Assembly: GCA_008501765.1 (NCBI GenBank)
Contig: QQUE01000002.1
Location: forward strand, 866,336-930,335
Length of the DNA stretch: 64,000 nucleotides
Direction of reading: 5' to 3'
Source: Calditrichota bacterium
Lineage (GTDB): Bacteria > Zhuqueibacterota > Zhuqueibacteria > Zhuqueibacterales > Geothermadaptataceae
Numbering within the stretch: the first letter of the stretch is position 1; every line of letters starts with the position of its first letter. This document shows, piece after piece, positions 29,561 to 40,014 of the stretch. The translations under genes and the position numbers were made by a program. A model generated the notes under the pieces. That model did not search any database and was not told where the DNA came from. It was given only the letters and a program-made list of their open reading frames with translations.

Positions 29561-31147
29561 TCAGTTGTATTCCGGCAGCAGAACAATTTTTTTCGTTAAA
29601 TTAAAATCGGAGCCACGCAGCTGTAGAAAATAGATTCCCGAAGTGACCGATATCCCGTTGCTGTCTTTTCCAGTCCACATAATCTGGTGTAGCCCCGTTG
29701 ACTGCATTCCAGTAAAAAACTGAAGTACTTTTCGACCGCGAACATCCCATAAACTTAATTCGATTTGAGCCGGTTGTGGTAATTGGTATTCAATTTTTGT
29801 TAAATGTGAAAACGGATTGGGGTGGTTTTGCCGCAAAATTGTACTGTGGTTTTTCGACTTCGTTTGCACACCGGATATGTTCGAATTAATAAACCAGGTG
29901 TGAATTAAGCTGGCGCCATCGACAACCTGTCTTTCAAAAATGTATAAAAGGCTGTTTTCACGGTCAAAACAACAGGCACCGAGGGAATAACGCTTATAAT
30001 CCCAGAGATCAAATCCCGGTGCGAAAAGCACGGGATCGAGGTTTAAGTGCGCGTAGGGCTGCGGATTGAAAGTTTGTTTTTCCCCTCTGGCAACAGCCGC
30101 GAAATCTGCCGGATCAAAAAAGATAATTTGTGCCTGAATACTGTCGCTCCACCAGCCACGATCATCGTATGGAAATTCAGGCACCGGAGGATAGGGGCCT
30201 TCAAAGGGCCAAACGACGCCGTTGCTGAAGCCATACCAAAAATTTCCCAATCCTTTTGTTCCAACAAATGCCACGGCGGAGTTTTCGCCGGCAGTGAGCC
30301 AGGCGCCTCCAGACCATTCGTCAGCTTCACTGTAACCATTCATTTTCATCGCATCGCTGGTGCTTATTTCAATGACTCCGGGTTCCTGGATTCCGTAGAG
30401 AAGCAAAGGGGTGATCGAGGCAAGCGTTCCGTTTTCAGCCGGAGGCTGGCCATCATTCCAGGGATCGAATGCAAATAATGTGGGTCCGTGACCTCCCCAG
30501 CCGCCGTCGCGAAATCGGCCGCTGGCCAGACGGGCGCCGGGAACATGCGGGTCCGCCCACGCCGCAGGAATTTCGAAAAGATAATCGTTGGTCACGTAAT
30601 TGGTGAAATTTCCAAAAAACCACGGCCCGGAGGTTTGCGGATTGCTCAAATTTAAATCACAAGCTCCGTGGGATGGAAAGAATTCAAATTGAAAATGCTG
30701 CCCCCAGCAAAAATACAATTTGTCCGTCGTTTGTGTGCCCTGCGCCGGCAGATAGGCCAAATCAGCCCGGGGAATTTCCAGCTCCCCGAACATGCCATGG
30801 GTAATATCCTGAAATGCTTGCAGCGTCTGCGCCGTGTTGAGTTCATCTATCGATTTGCCGGGCGAAATGACCGGGACGGGAATATTGATTTCAGAAACCA
30901 TTTGGTGATGATCGTGCCCGATTGCAAAAATGGAACCCGGATAGCCATCGTTGGGGCCACCGGCATCGCCGCCGGGATAAAATGTCATACCGTAGCCGCT
31001 GTATTCCCAGTTGGAGCCATTTGACCCGGCAGGCAATTTGAACGCGCCGCGATATTCGAAATTCTCTGGATTAATTCTTTGCGCAAAGCTGGTTTGAAAG
31101 CACAGAATAAGGATTGTTGAGGCACGTTGTACACATTTCTGTTTCAT
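29561..31147 (-). CDS. Secreted protein with T9SS (PorSS) C-terminal sorting domain
   Basis: A 528-residue exported protein with a signal peptide (cleavage near SFAQ). Its ~430-residue central region is rich in G, W, P and aromatic residues and is probably beta-structured. I do not recognise the central family. The last ~85 residues begin QNHPNPFSHLTKIEYQLP and contain LWDVRGRKV and SGIYFLQL. This is the classic type A sorting domain of the type IX secretion system, shared with FlgD-like Ig modules. The start at 31147 follows AAAGGA at 7 bp. An earlier in-frame ATG lacks such a site. The protein is probably surface-displayed or released. Confidence 0.85.
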   Translation of the reverse strand: MKQKCVQRASTILILCFQTSFAQRINPENFEYRGAFKLPAGSNGSNWEYSGYGMTFYPGGDAGGPNDGYPGSIFAIGHDHHQMVSEINIPVPVISPGKSIDELNTAQTLQAFQDITHGMFGELEIPRADLAYLPAQGTQTTDKLYFCWGQHFQFEFFPSHGACDLNLSNPQTSGPWFFGNFTNYVTNDYLFEIPAAWADPHVPGARLASGRFRDGGWGGHGPTLFAFDPWNDGQPPAENGTLASITPLLLYGIQEPGVIEISTSDAMKMNGYSEADEWSGGAWLTAGENSAVAFVGTKGLGNFWYGFSNGVVWPFEGPYPPVPEFPYDDRGWWSDSIQAQIIFFDPADFAAVARGEKQTFNPQPYAHLNLDPVLFAPGFDLWDYKRYSLGACCFDRENSLLYIFERQVVDGASLIHTWFINSNISGVQTKSKNHSTILRQNHPNPFSHLTKIEYQLPQPAQIELSLWDVRGRKVLQFFTGMQSTGLHQIMWTGKDSNGISVTSGIYFLQLRGSDFNLTKKIVLLPEYN

Positions 31148-31514
31148 GGCAAATCCTTTCATTGGTGGTAAAAGGATAGAAAACAGGATTGATTAAATTA
31201 GACCATTGCAGGCGAAACAATATCGGGCTGCAAAAGTTGAATTTTATGTGGATTTTATCTGCATAATTCTACACCCAATTCATGAAAAATGCAACTAAAT
31301 TGGCACTTTGCTCAACATTAATTTCAACGCTTAATTGCAGCAAATCTGTATTCTCGATCTTTAATATTAAGTGGATTTTCGACCAATCAAATGGGTGGGA
31401 AGGGAGCTGACGCTATTTTCTTTTAATTTAAAGAATTGTTTTTATATTTAGCATTGCTTAAAAGTAAAAACATACAGCGATTTAAATCTGATCTTAAAAA
31501 TCTCAAAATATTTT
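31148..31514. other. Intergenic region with divergent starts
   Basis: This 367-bp AT-rich spacer separates the divergent T9SS-sorted gene and the CxxC protein gene and presumably holds both promoters. No convincing -35/-10 pair, hairpin or ORF was seen. Confidence 0.5.
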
Positions 31515-32129
31515 ATGCCTGATAAAAATCAAGATTTACCCCCAATCAATTTCGTTGATGATGTCATCGAAATCCCGGAAATATTTCACTCCAACGCAAC
31601 CGGTGAAAAATTCGAAAAATGCCTGGTTTGCGAAAAAGATCTGCTGGACGAACGCAGTTTATATGTTATCGAAAAAGCGGTCAAACGGTATAAAAAATTT
31701 AACACGACCGACACGCTTTATGAATATGCCATGTGCATCCAGTGCCATGAAGAGATGCTGACGATGTTTTCAGATGAATCGCGGCAGCGGCTTGAAAGCT
31801 ATTTTAAAGGCCGCGTCGATTTGGCAGCACGGCGGCGAAAGTTGCTGGAAAATGAAAAACGCGATGTTGCAGATTGGATAGATTCCTGTATAATTAAGAA
31901 CAAACCCAGCGCAGAATGTGACGAGTTTCAGATTATGTGCGAGTGCACCGGTGCGAAAATGCTCTTTACTTACTCACCGATTATGATTTGTGACGAAGTC
32001 GCGGCAGAAATGGCAGAATTATTAAGTGCTAAAACCAGGGACGATATTGGCCGATTTAAAGATGAGTATCTCGGCATTCCACCCGAGTTAAAAATAAACC
32101 CGAGGCAACCAGAGCCTTTTTTAATTTAA
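31515..32129 (+). CDS. Hypothetical CxxC zinc-binding-like protein
   Basis: A 204-residue cytoplasmic protein of unrecognised family. Two CxxC pairs (CLVCEKD near residue 37 and CIQCHEE near 74) could bind one zinc. A later CECTG motif (about 138) adds further cysteines. The middle is helical and charged, and the end is proline-rich. It lies 57 bp before metH on the same strand, so co-transcription is plausible, but no link to methionine synthesis is visible. Similar short CxxC proteins occur in Bacteroidota and relatives; this is recollection, not a search result. Confidence 0.75.
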   Translation: MPDKNQDLPPINFVDDVIEIPEIFHSNATGEKFEKCLVCEKDLLDERSLYVIEKAVKRYKKFNTTDTLYEYAMCIQCHEEMLTMFSDESRQRLESYFKGRVDLAARRRKLLENEKRDVADWIDSCIIKNKPSAECDEFQIMCECTGAKMLFTYSPIMICDEVAAEMAELLSAKTRDDIGRFKDEYLGIPPELKINPRQPEPFLI

Positions 32130-32186
32130 ACCAGCGATGAGATCACCGCTTTAAGTGATGTTATCGCTTCAAAAGACGAACATAAA

Positions 32187-35100
32187 ATGACGTCAAACAT
32201 AAAAAAATTACGTGAAATTTTAAGCCAGCGAATTCTCGTGCTCGATGGGGCAATGGGCACGATGATTCAAAAAAAGAATCTATCTGAGGCTGACTTCCGC
32301 GGTGATCGTTTCAAGGATTTTCCACAGTCGCTCAAAGGAAACAATGACCTGCTTTCTCTCACCCGGCCCGAGGTGATAAAATCAATTCACCAGGATTTTC
32401 TTGAGGCTGACGCTGATGTTATCGAAACAAATACCTTCAACGGCAATGCCCTTTCTCAGGAAGATTACCAAACCCAGGATTTGAGTTTCGAGATAAATTT
32501 TGCCAGCGCACGCATCGCCCGGGAAGCCGCCGATAGTTTCACCGCAAAAAATGCAAGCAAACCACGTTTTGTCGCCGGGGCGTTGGGGCCGTCCAACAAA
32601 TCGCTCAGCATTTCTCCTGATGTCAATGATCCAGGTTTTCGTGTTGTTAATTTCGACCAGGTTGTGGCAGCTTATTACACGCAGACAGCCGGCCTCGTTG
32701 AGGGCGGCGTCGATATTTTGCTGGTTGAAACTATTTTTGATACATTGATGGCGAAAGCCGCTGTGTTTGCCATTCAAAAATATTTTTATGAAAAGAAGCT
32801 TGTACTTCCGGTTATGATTTCCGGCACCATCGTCGATGCCAGCGGCCGCACACTTTCAGGGCAAACGACGGAAGCCTTTTATAATTCCATCGTTCATGCG
32901 CCAAATTTACTCAGCGTTGGCCTCAATTGTGCCCTCGGCTCGGAACAAATGCGCCCGTTTGTTGAAGAACTTTCGCGAATTTCAACCTATCCGGTGAGTC
33001 TGTATCCCAATGCCGGACTACCCAATGAATTTGGCGGATACGATGAAAAACCGGAGATGACCGCTTCGATAATGTCCGAATTTGCGGACGCAGGATTTCT
33101 CAATTTCACCGGTGGCTGTTGCGGTACGACGCCGGAGCACATCGCGGCGCTGGCGGATATGGCTAAAAACTACAAACCGCGTGAAATTCCGCAGCGCAAA
33201 ACATTGCTACGCCTCAGTGGATTGGAACCACAAACCCTGCGCCCCGAAAGTAATTTTGTCAATATTGGTGAACGCACCAATGTGGCCGGCTCGCGAAAAT
33301 TTGCTCGCCTGATTCGCGAAGAACAATATGAAGAAGCTCTGTCCGTGGCCCGGGATCAGGTTGAAAATGGCGCCCAAATTATCGATATCAACATGGACGA
33401 AGGCATGCTCGATTCTGAAAAAGCCATGGTAGCGTTTCTCAACATGATTTCCGCAGAACCCGAAATCTGCCGTGTACCAATTATGCTCGACTCGTCAAAA
33501 TGGTCCGTTCTTGAGGCTGGATTGAAATGTGTGCAAGGCAAAGGAATCGTCAATTCTATCAGTTTGAAAGAGGGTGAAGAAAATTTCATCGCTACCGCCA
33601 AAAAAGTCAGGGATTATGGTGCAGCAGTCATCATCATGGCTTTTGATGAAGAGGGGCAGGCTGCCAGTTTCGAACGTAAAATAGAAATTTGTGCCCGGGC
33701 TTACAAAATATTGACCGAAAAAGTAGGCTTTCCCCCACAGGACATCATTTTTGATCCCAATATTTTGACGGTTGCCACCGGCATTCAAGAACACAACAAT
33801 TACGCCGTCGATTTTATTAAAGCGACAAAATGGATAAAAGAAAATCTGCCGCACGCCAGTGTCAGTGGCGGTGTCAGCAATATTTCCTTTTCATTCCGCG
33901 GCAATGATGCCGTGCGCGAGGCAATGCATTCCGCATTTCTTTTTCATGCGATCAAAGCCGGGCTGGATATGGGCATCGTCAATGCCGGACAATTGGCTAT
34001 TTATCAGGATATCGAGCCGGAATTGCTCAAGCGGGTGGAAGATGTTTTGTTAAATCGCCGCGACGATGCCACCGAACGCCTGGTGGATTTTGCCGAAGAT
34101 TTTACCTCGGATGTGAAACAGAAAGAACGCCAGGATACGTGGCGGCAATTGCGCGTCGAAGAACGGCTGCAGCACGCGATGGTCAAAGGCATCGTCGAAT
34201 TTATTGAAGCGGATGTGGAAGAAGCCCGGCTCAAATCGAGCAGCCCGTTGCAGGTCATCGAAGGGCCGCTAATGGACGGGATGAACGTGGTCGGCGACCT
34301 ATTCGGTAGCGGAAAAATGTTTTTGCCACAGGTGGTGAAAAGCGCTCGCGTCATGAAAAAAGCCGTGGCCTATTTAATTCCTTTTATTGAAGAGGAAAAA
34401 GCACAGGCACAAAGCCAGAAAAAAGTCCCGAAAATTCTCATGGCTACTGTGAAAGGCGATGTGCATGATATCGGCAAAAACATTGTTGGTGTTGTGCTCG
34501 CCTGCAACAATTTTGAAGTCATCGATCTCGGCGTCATGGTGCCGGCCGAAAAAATTCTCGCTGAAGCTAAAAAACACCAGGTCGATGTCATCGGTCTTAG
34601 CGGGTTGATTACGCCTTCACTGGATGAAATGGTGCACGTCGCCCGCGAAATGCAGCGATTGGAGTTTGATTTACCGCTGCTCATCGGTGGAGCAACGACT
34701 TCGCGCATTCATACGGCGGTAAAAATTGCCCCGGAATACGCACAGCCAACTCTGCACGTGCTCGATGCCTCCCGCAGCGTGCCGGTGGTGAGCAAACTGA
34801 CCTCGCCGGATGCCGCTGTGTTTGCTGCAGAAATTCAGGCAGAAAATGAAAAATTGCGGCAAGACTATGCCCGCCGCAGTGCAAAGAGAAAACACATCAC
34901 ACTAGCTCAGGCCCGAAAAAATCGAGTGGCAATTGATTGGCAGAATGAAAAAATCGAGCCACCCAGGCAATTGGGAATTCAATGTGAAGAAAATGTATCT
35001 CTGGAAATATTACGTGAATACATCGACTGGACACCCTTCTTTATCGCCTGGGAAATGAAAGGCAAATACCCGCAAATTTTTGAGAATCCGCAGTCGGGAA

Positions 35101-35861
35101 TCGAAGCAAAACGATTATTTGACGATGCCAATCGCCTGCTGGATGAAATTATCGAGCAGCGGCTCATAAAAGCGCGTGGCGTTTTGGGCATTTTTCCAGC
35201 GAACAGTGTCGGCGAGGATATCGAACTTTACAGCGACGAAAACCGTAACCAGGTTCTCGCAACTTTTCATACTTTACGGCAGCAAACGGAAAAATCCGCC
35301 GGTAAAAACAACCGCGCTTTGGCTGATTTTATTGCACCGAAAGACAGTGGCCGGGGTGATTATATTGGCGCCTTCGCAGTGACAACCGGGCACGGAGTTT
35401 CAGAACTGGTGGCAAAATTCGAGGCGGATCACGATGATTATCGCGCAATTATGGTGAAAGCCCTGGCCGACAGGCTGGCCGAAGCTTTTGCCGAATACCT
35501 GCATAAAAAAGTTCGCACACACATCTGGGCTTACGCAGCCGATGAAAATTTGAGCGCGAACGACTTGATAAAAGAACGTTTTCAGGGAATTCGTCCGGCG
35601 CCGGGATATCCCTCGCAGCCAGACCACACGGAAAAAGCAACTCTGTTCAAACTGCTGGATGTGGGGAAAAGGTGCGGTATTTCTCTGACCGAGCATTTTG
35701 CCATGGCCCCGGCAGCATCCGTCTGCGGCATTTATTTTGCGAACAAAAAAGCCAGCTATTTCAACATCGGCACCATCGATCGCGACCAGCTCGAAGATTA
35801 CGCCCGGCGTAAAAATATCACCATCAAAGAAGCCGAGAAATGGCTGCGACCTAATTTGTGA
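32187..35861 (+). CDS. metH: Cobalamin-dependent methionine synthase
   Basis: This enzyme transfers the methyl group of 5-methyltetrahydrofolate to homocysteine through cobalamin. The 1224-residue protein has all four modules. The homocysteine domain (about 1-330) has zinc cysteines in VGLNCALG and [11 protein letters not shown]. The pterin-binding domain is about 350-620 ([14 protein letters not shown]). The B12 domain is about 645-880, with [11 protein letters not shown] supplying the cobalt-ligand His, capped by a helical segment. The C-terminal AdoMet reactivation domain is about 900-1224, with [12 protein letters not shown]. Length and order match E. coli MetH. The last seven codons are duplicated just downstream (35891-35914). 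Confidence 0.97.
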   Translation: MTSNIKKLREILSQRILVLDGAMGTMIQKKNLSEADFRGDRFKDFPQSLKGNNDLLSLTRPEVIKSIHQDFLEADADVIETNTFNGNALSQEDYQTQDLSFEINFASARIAREAADSFTAKNASKPRFVAGALGPSNKSLSISPDVNDPGFRVVNFDQVVAAYYTQTAGLVEGGVDILLVETIFDTLMAKAAVFAIQKYFYEKKLVLPVMISGTIVDASGRTLSGQTTEAFYNSIVHAPNLLSVGLNCALGSEQMRPFVEELSRISTYPVSLYPNAGLPNEFGGYDEKPEMTASIMSEFADAGFLNFTGGCCGTTPEHIAALADMAKNYKPREIPQRKTLLRLSGLEPQTLRPESNFVNIGERTNVAGSRKFARLIREEQYEEALSVARDQVENGAQIIDINMDEGMLDSEKAMVAFLNMISAEPEICRVPIMLDSSKWSVLEAGLKCVQGKGIVNSISLKEGEENFIATAKKVRDYGAAVIIMAFDEEGQAASFERKIEICARAYKILTEKVGFPPQDIIFDPNILTVATGIQEHNNYAVDFIKATKWIKENLPHASVSGGVSNISFSFRGNDAVREAMHSAFLFHAIKAGLDMGIVNAGQLAIYQDIEPELLKRVEDVLLNRRDDATERLVDFAEDFTSDVKQKERQDTWRQLRVEERLQHAMVKGIVEFIEADVEEARLKSSSPLQVIEGPLMDGMNVVGDLFGSGKMFLPQVVKSARVMKKAVAYLIPFIEEEKAQAQSQKKVPKILMATVKGDVHDIGKNIVGVVLACNNFEVIDLGVMVPAEKILAEAKKHQVDVIGLSGLITPSLDEMVHVAREMQRLEFDLPLLIGGATTSRIHTAVKIAPEYAQPTLHVLDASRSVPVVSKLTSPDAAVFAAEIQAENEKLRQDYARRSAKRKHITLAQARKNRVAIDWQNEKIEPPRQLGIQCEENVSLEILREYIDWTPFFIAWEMKGKYPQIFENPQSGIEAKRLFDDANRLLDEIIEQRLIKARGVLGIFPANSVGEDIELYSDENRNQVLATFHTLRQQTEKSAGKNNRALADFIAPKDSGRGDYIGAFAVTTGHGVSELVAKFEADHDDYRAIMVKALADRLAEAFAEYLHKKVRTHIWAYAADENLSANDLIKERFQGIRPAPGYPSQPDHTEKATLFKLLDVGKRCGISLTEHFAMAPAASVCGIYFANKKASYFNIGTIDRDQLEDYARRKNITIKEAEKWLRPNL

Positions 35862-35955
35862 AAAGGTTGAAAGTTGTAGTCCAGGCCCTTAAATGGCTGC
35901 GACCTAATTTGTGAGTAGGTGAAAGTTAAAAGTTGAATGTCGTAGTCCAGGCCCT
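35838..35955. repeat. Tandem duplication of the metH 3' end
   Basis: The last 24 bases of metH plus the following trailer (35838-35890) are repeated at 35891-35955. The coding 24 bases are identical. The trailer copy has drifted, but both end in GTAGTCCAGGCCCTT. The following bases to about 36040 carry short inverted pieces (CAGGATTT and AAAAATCCTG) typical of dispersed intergenic repeats. Confidence 0.85.
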
Positions 35956-36059
35956 TGTGGCCTGCTAAATTTATTTTTAATTGACAGGATTTACATGATT
36001 GACCGGATAAAAAATCCTGTTGATCGTGTCAGAAAATATATTACTGGAACTGAACTTAC

Positions 36060-36542
36060 ATGAAAATCCAAAAAGGCGCCATTCTCTCGAAATGCAAAAA
36101 ATACCAGTATGCCCTGTGGCGCATCTGGGACGCTGAAAAACCCATCGTTCTTTTCCTCACGCTCAATCCTTCGATGAAAGAGGAAAATGAGGACAACGCC
36201 ACCATATTAAAATGTGTTGAACTGGGCAACAAACATGGATTTGGCGGCGTGGTCATCGGCAATATTTTTGGCTACCGCACCGACGATCCCAATGAATTTA
36301 TCAATGTGGCTGATCCCATTGGCCCGGAAAATGATGCCTGCCTGGAGCGCTTCGCCAAACAAGCCCAAACCGTGATTGCCGCTTGGGGAGCGCGGGGAAC
36401 ATTCATGGAACGCCACGATGCCATCATACGCAAAATACCTGATCTGCACGCTTTTGGCATTACAAAAAATGGCCAGCCTTTGCACCCACTGAGCGTACCC
36501 GATGATGCCAAATTGCAAAAGATTCGTGTTGAGGCTGGTTAA
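36060..36542 (+). CDS. DUF1643 family protein
   Basis: A 160-residue protein matching DUF1643. It has the segments LTLNPSMKEENEDN, GNIFGYRTDDP and VIAAWGARG, with a C-terminal HPLSVPDD. The family is widespread in prophages and accessory regions and has no established biochemical role. It has no signal peptide or membrane segment and is likely cytoplasmic. It stands alone at the left edge of the accessory-looking region and no ribosome-binding site is obvious. Confidence 0.85.
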   Translation: MKIQKGAILSKCKKYQYALWRIWDAEKPIVLFLTLNPSMKEENEDNATILKCVELGNKHGFGGVVIGNIFGYRTDDPNEFINVADPIGPENDACLERFAKQAQTVIAAWGARGTFMERHDAIIRKIPDLHAFGITKNGQPLHPLSVPDDAKLQKIRVEAG

Positions 36543-36769
36543 AAAAATAATTTCACGCCGGCTGCTCTGATCGGACTTCCACACATAATTTTTACCGCGA
36601 ATCTAATCCCACCCTTTCGAATGTAAATGCATTCAGCGAAATAATCTTCAAGATATTCAGTCGAGCGAATTGTAAATTCGGTTGACTGCAACAATTTATG
36701 CTATCTGCTGGTCTGATAGACTATTAGTAATGTTTGAAATTAACAAATTTTATGAATTGGGAGGTTCGT

Positions 36770-38260
36770 TTGAAGATAAAATTAGTGCTGCTTCTATTTA
36801 TTATGATAGCATGCAGTGGAAATCCGCAGGAAGAATTTCACAATTTGCATCCGGAACTCGCACAGAAAATGAACAGCAAAATATCCTCGATTTACGAAGA
36901 TTACAATATTTATGGCGACTTTCTCCTTGGCGTGGTCAATGAAAATGGATTGGTTTATTCCCTTGCCATGAACAGGAATATCTTAGCGGGAAAACCGGCA
37001 ACACTCGATATAAATTCTCCCATTTATGTGGCTTCGCACACCAAAGCATTTACCGGTACTTTGCTGAAAATTTTGGAAGAAGATGGCCAGGTTGATTTGA
37101 ATAAATCAATGCACGATCACCTGCCGGAAATTACATTCGACGGCAGTATTGATACGAAAGCAATTACTGTTCGGCACATGCTCAATCACACCCTTGGTTT
37201 TACTAGCAATCCGCTTGTCTGGAAAACGGCATTTCTTGGTTATAGCAATGGTAATTCTGAACTAATTGATGACATAAATTCATCGTATCGTTACGATCCT
37301 TCCCATCAGTTTCGTTATTCCAACACCGGGCCCATTATCGCTGCCATGGTTGCTGAAAAAGTGACCGGAAACTCCTGGAAAAAGGAAATGAAGCAACGGA
37401 TTTTTCTACCTTTAAAAATGAATAATACCAGCGCAAATGTGAGTGACTTTAAACTGGAAGAGATTCGGCCGTCGATCCAAATGCGCAATGAAAATGAAGT
37501 ATTTTCTTCGGGATTTTATAAGCAGGACATCACAATGAGTGCAGCTGGTGGCACGATTTCGACAGTGAACGATCTTTCGAAATGGCTGCAATTTAATATC
37601 AACCGGGAAACTTCGATCATTAAAAACAAGCGTTCGTTCGATGAATTGCACGGACAAACGGTGCAGCAGAACCGAACCTATTTTACCTACAAACGCCACG
37701 GCTACAGCCTGGGTTGGGATATTGCCACATACCAGGCCGATACTGTTCTGACACGATTTGGAACATATGGCGGCATCAGTTTTCATCTTTCTTTTATGCC
37801 CGCCCGGAAAGTTGGGATAGTTGCATTTTCCGATGAAGACGGGCTTCATCGACTCCCCCATTTAATGGCCAATTATGCCTATAATTTACTCATCCAAAAA
37901 CCTAACGTTGAGGACATTTTTAATTCTGAAAAAGAGCAATTTGTGGAACTTTATGAGCGCAATAAAAAGGATCCGCTGCCTGCAGAAGATATGCTATTTA
38001 AGGATTCCCAGGAAAATGATAAGCTTGTTGGACGCTATAAAAACGATAAAAACTGGCCGGAAATAATTATCACAAATAAGGAGAAAAGTTATGAATTTAA
38101 GTGGGGTGTTTTAGCAGGGCCAATCTACAAATCAGCGGACGCGAACCGACCTTATCAAGCATCTTTAGGTCCACTGATGCGAACTTTTGCAGTGCATAAA
38201 AACAACGGATTCGTGGACAGTTTGTTCACTGGCTCGTTGAAATATTTTAAGGCAAACTGA
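36770..38260 (+). CDS. Serine hydrolase, class C beta-lactamase/PBP-like lipoprotein
   Basis: A 496-residue protein of the beta-lactamase/transpeptidase-like family. The SxxK motif is S-H-T-K (Ser89, Lys92) and the YxN motif is Y-S-N (Tyr183). The third box is less clear and may be in KRHGYSLGWD. The TTG at 36770 is chosen as start because GGAGG lies 5 bp upstream and it gives a short lipoprotein signal with lipobox IAC and Cys15. The upstream ATG at 36734 would add residues that spoil the signal. The ~100 residues after the catalytic domain resemble the small domain of such esterase-like proteins. A peptidase or esterase role is likelier than antibiotic resistance. Confidence 0.88.
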   Translation: MKIKLVLLLFIMIACSGNPQEEFHNLHPELAQKMNSKISSIYEDYNIYGDFLLGVVNENGLVYSLAMNRNILAGKPATLDINSPIYVASHTKAFTGTLLKILEEDGQVDLNKSMHDHLPEITFDGSIDTKAITVRHMLNHTLGFTSNPLVWKTAFLGYSNGNSELIDDINSSYRYDPSHQFRYSNTGPIIAAMVAEKVTGNSWKKEMKQRIFLPLKMNNTSANVSDFKLEEIRPSIQMRNENEVFSSGFYKQDITMSAAGGTISTVNDLSKWLQFNINRETSIIKNKRSFDELHGQTVQQNRTYFTYKRHGYSLGWDIATYQADTVLTRFGTYGGISFHLSFMPARKVGIVAFSDEDGLHRLPHLMANYAYNLLIQKPNVEDIFNSEKEQFVELYERNKKDPLPAEDMLFKDSQENDKLVGRYKNDKNWPEIIITNKEKSYEFKWGVLAGPIYKSADANRPYQASLGPLMRTFAVHKNNGFVDSLFTGSLKYFKAN

Positions 38261-38380
38261 GTCTAAATTTCAAAATTTACCAGTCTTCGCTTATTGCGGT
38301 TGCTCAGTCATTTTAGTGCTTTATAACGCCTGGTTTCGCACATGCGTCGTTTACATCCAGCATGGCACAAACTCCCTGGC

Positions 38381-39262
38381 TCACACCCCGATATCTACTG
38401 ACCTAACCTCGATAATATGGCGAATACTTTGATCTGGCCAGGAACCAGGCATTCCAGCATAAAAATCGTAGAAGGCAAGAAATTCGCAAGCAGCCTCAAT
38501 TGTGTCAAATAGTCCATTCTTGTTCAAGCGACCATAGAATTGTTCGAAGAGTTTTTCTTCCGGATCCAACTCAAGCCATCGTGCGAAAAACAGATGATCG
38601 GCAATAGCCGAATGATTCGTTTGAGGAAATCCTGAGACATCATAACCTATTTTAAGAGAATTGCATGGATAACCTGTATCGGCATAAATAGTTTTGGCCC
38701 AGGCTATTTCAAACTTATTTTTATTTATTATTTTTTTATATGTTGATAAGGCGTCCTTGTAGTGATAAATGCACGCATCTTGAGCACGCTTTTTAGTTTG
38801 AAGATGATAGATAAAATCTTGTGCTTCGAGTTCCTCATCCTCAGTTTTCTCTCTCTTTTTAATAAAGTTGTGTCGGTTTTTTTTGTGGGCGAACAGTGGC
38901 TTTCTGTATATACCTAAGTATTTTCGCCTTATTCCAAAATCGGTAATATCTTCATCTGGAATTATAAAGAACCTTTTTTCTGGGTTAAATTGATTTCTGT
39001 ATTCGGAATAAATCGAATCAAAAGTTTTTAAGATAAAATAAGAACACACTTTATCAAAATCGAAAGCTGTAGCTGACTCAAGATGCTCCTTGGTAAGTAT
39101 CCTCTTTAGGTTCTTTGCTCCACCTCGTTCTTCTAAAATAGCTTGGGCATGAATTAATGCATCTTCTGTATACTCATCTTTAGAATACCTTAATAAATCA
39201 ATAAGTTGTATGGTTGAAAACGCATTGAGGCTTTTTATTACCTCCTTCGAATTCTTGTTCAT
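38381..39262 (-). CDS. Hypothetical protein (293 aa)
   Basis: I do not recognise this protein. It is lysine-, tyrosine- and phenylalanine-rich. It begins with a short helical region (about 1-60) and continues as a mixed alpha/beta sequence with several conserved-looking aromatic stretches (DHLFFARWLELDPEEKLFEQ near residue 230). It has no signal peptide or membrane helix and is probably cytoplasmic. Its DNA is visibly more AT-rich than that of neighbouring housekeeping genes such as metH. With the recombinase remnant next to it, this hints at acquisition by transfer. Confidence 0.7.
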   Translation of the reverse strand: MNKNSKEVIKSLNAFSTIQLIDLLRYSKDEYTEDALIHAQAILEERGGAKNLKRILTKEHLESATAFDFDKVCSYFILKTFDSIYSEYRNQFNPEKRFFIIPDEDITDFGIRRKYLGIYRKPLFAHKKNRHNFIKKREKTEDEELEAQDFIYHLQTKKRAQDACIYHYKDALSTYKKIINKNKFEIAWAKTIYADTGYPCNSLKIGYDVSGFPQTNHSAIADHLFFARWLELDPEEKLFEQFYGRLNKNGLFDTIEAACEFLAFYDFYAGMPGSWPDQSIRHIIEVRSVDIGV

Positions 39263-39469
39263 AGGTTTTGTCTTTCATTGGGTTTTGATTTATCGCTTCT
39301 CAAAAGCCGAAGTAGCTCCAAAAACAACTTGCTATCTCAGTTTTATGAAAATGGATGGATAAATCTATTTCGATTTCCATTTGTGCTAACAACTTTTGCT
39401 ATTTTCAATTTTAATAAAATAAAAATAATATGTTAAACTAAGAATCAGCGAACGAAAAAATGGTGGTAT

Positions 39470-39690
39470 GTAACTTACATAAATATTTAGTACAACAATA
39501 TGCCCCAATAATTCTTGAATCGTTCGAATATCGTAACCCGGCTCAAGGAGATGGGTTGCATACGTATACCGGACAGGTAGGACATGGCATAATTTTGTAG
39601 AAATGGTATTTTGCTGTGAGCTGCTTGCTTGAGCGAGAAGTTTTGGCGATTTTGTATCAGTAAAAACAGACATTGCATACCCCAATTCAA
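39470..39690 (-). pseudogene. Remnant of a tyrosine recombinase (integron-integrase-like C-terminus)
   Basis: One frame carries [19 protein letters not shown] followed by ELLGH, matching the catalytic R-H-x-x-ATHLLExGYDIRTxQELLGH block of XerC/IntI-type recombinases. The final tyrosine region (expected near MIYTHV) is eroded to NIYVSY. The upstream part continues in another frame ([17 protein letters not shown]), so at least one frameshift is present and the N-terminal catalytic domain is gone. The surrounding 39263-39854 bases hold nothing else I can read. It marks past mobile-element activity in this accessory stretch. Confidence 0.7.
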
Positions 39691-39854
39691 ATGCTGTCTA
39701 TTTACCCCTGAGTTGACCCTTCGTTCCCTGGTTGCGTAAATTGTATATTATGGTAGCGAGATTCGCAGGGAAATGCAAGAAATATCTGCGGGACTGCCGG
39801 ATGCAGCCGCACATATCGCCCCGGAATATTAAAACATTCCCTGCGTAAATTCTT

Positions 39855-40010
39855 CTATTTTTTGTGTTTTCCGCATCCTTTGGGCGCTGAAACCACCGGG
39901 CGCACATTTTCTGGATCGGCAGGTTCGTGGTGTTCACCTTTGTCGTGCAGGAGGCTGGGAGAAGGTTGAAACAGGCAACTCACATTGGAATGATTTGCCC
40001 ATTGTTCCAA
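39855..40010 (-). CDS. Small ORF sharing the C-terminal tail of the DUF1353 protein (possible remnant)
   Basis: A 51-codon frame opens at TTG, preceded at 8 bp by AGGAAG lying in the 3' end of the lectin gene. Its last ~23 residues contain PADPENVRPVVSAPKGCG, almost identical to the end of the DUF1353 protein at 41930-42373 (AADPENIRPVISAPKGCG). The first 25 residues show no similarity I can place. It is either a translated small protein or the 3' stump of a duplicated DUF1353 gene on the far side of the lectin gene. The conservative amino-acid changes (I to V) argue that the tail was under selection for some time. Confidence 0.45.
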   Translation of the reverse strand: MEQWANHSNVSCLFQPSPSLLHDKGEHHEPADPENVRPVVSAPKGCGKHKK

Positions 40011-40014
40011 GGAT

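Noticed and set aside
29561-31162. Glycoside hydrolase call for the T9SS-sorted protein
   Set aside because: No catalytic motif was recognised in the central region; only the C-terminal sorting domain is supported.
36770-38260. Antibiotic-resistance beta-lactamase
   Set aside because: The protein is a lipoprotein with an extra C-terminal region and an unclear third motif, more like esterase/peptidase family members; resistance is not supported.
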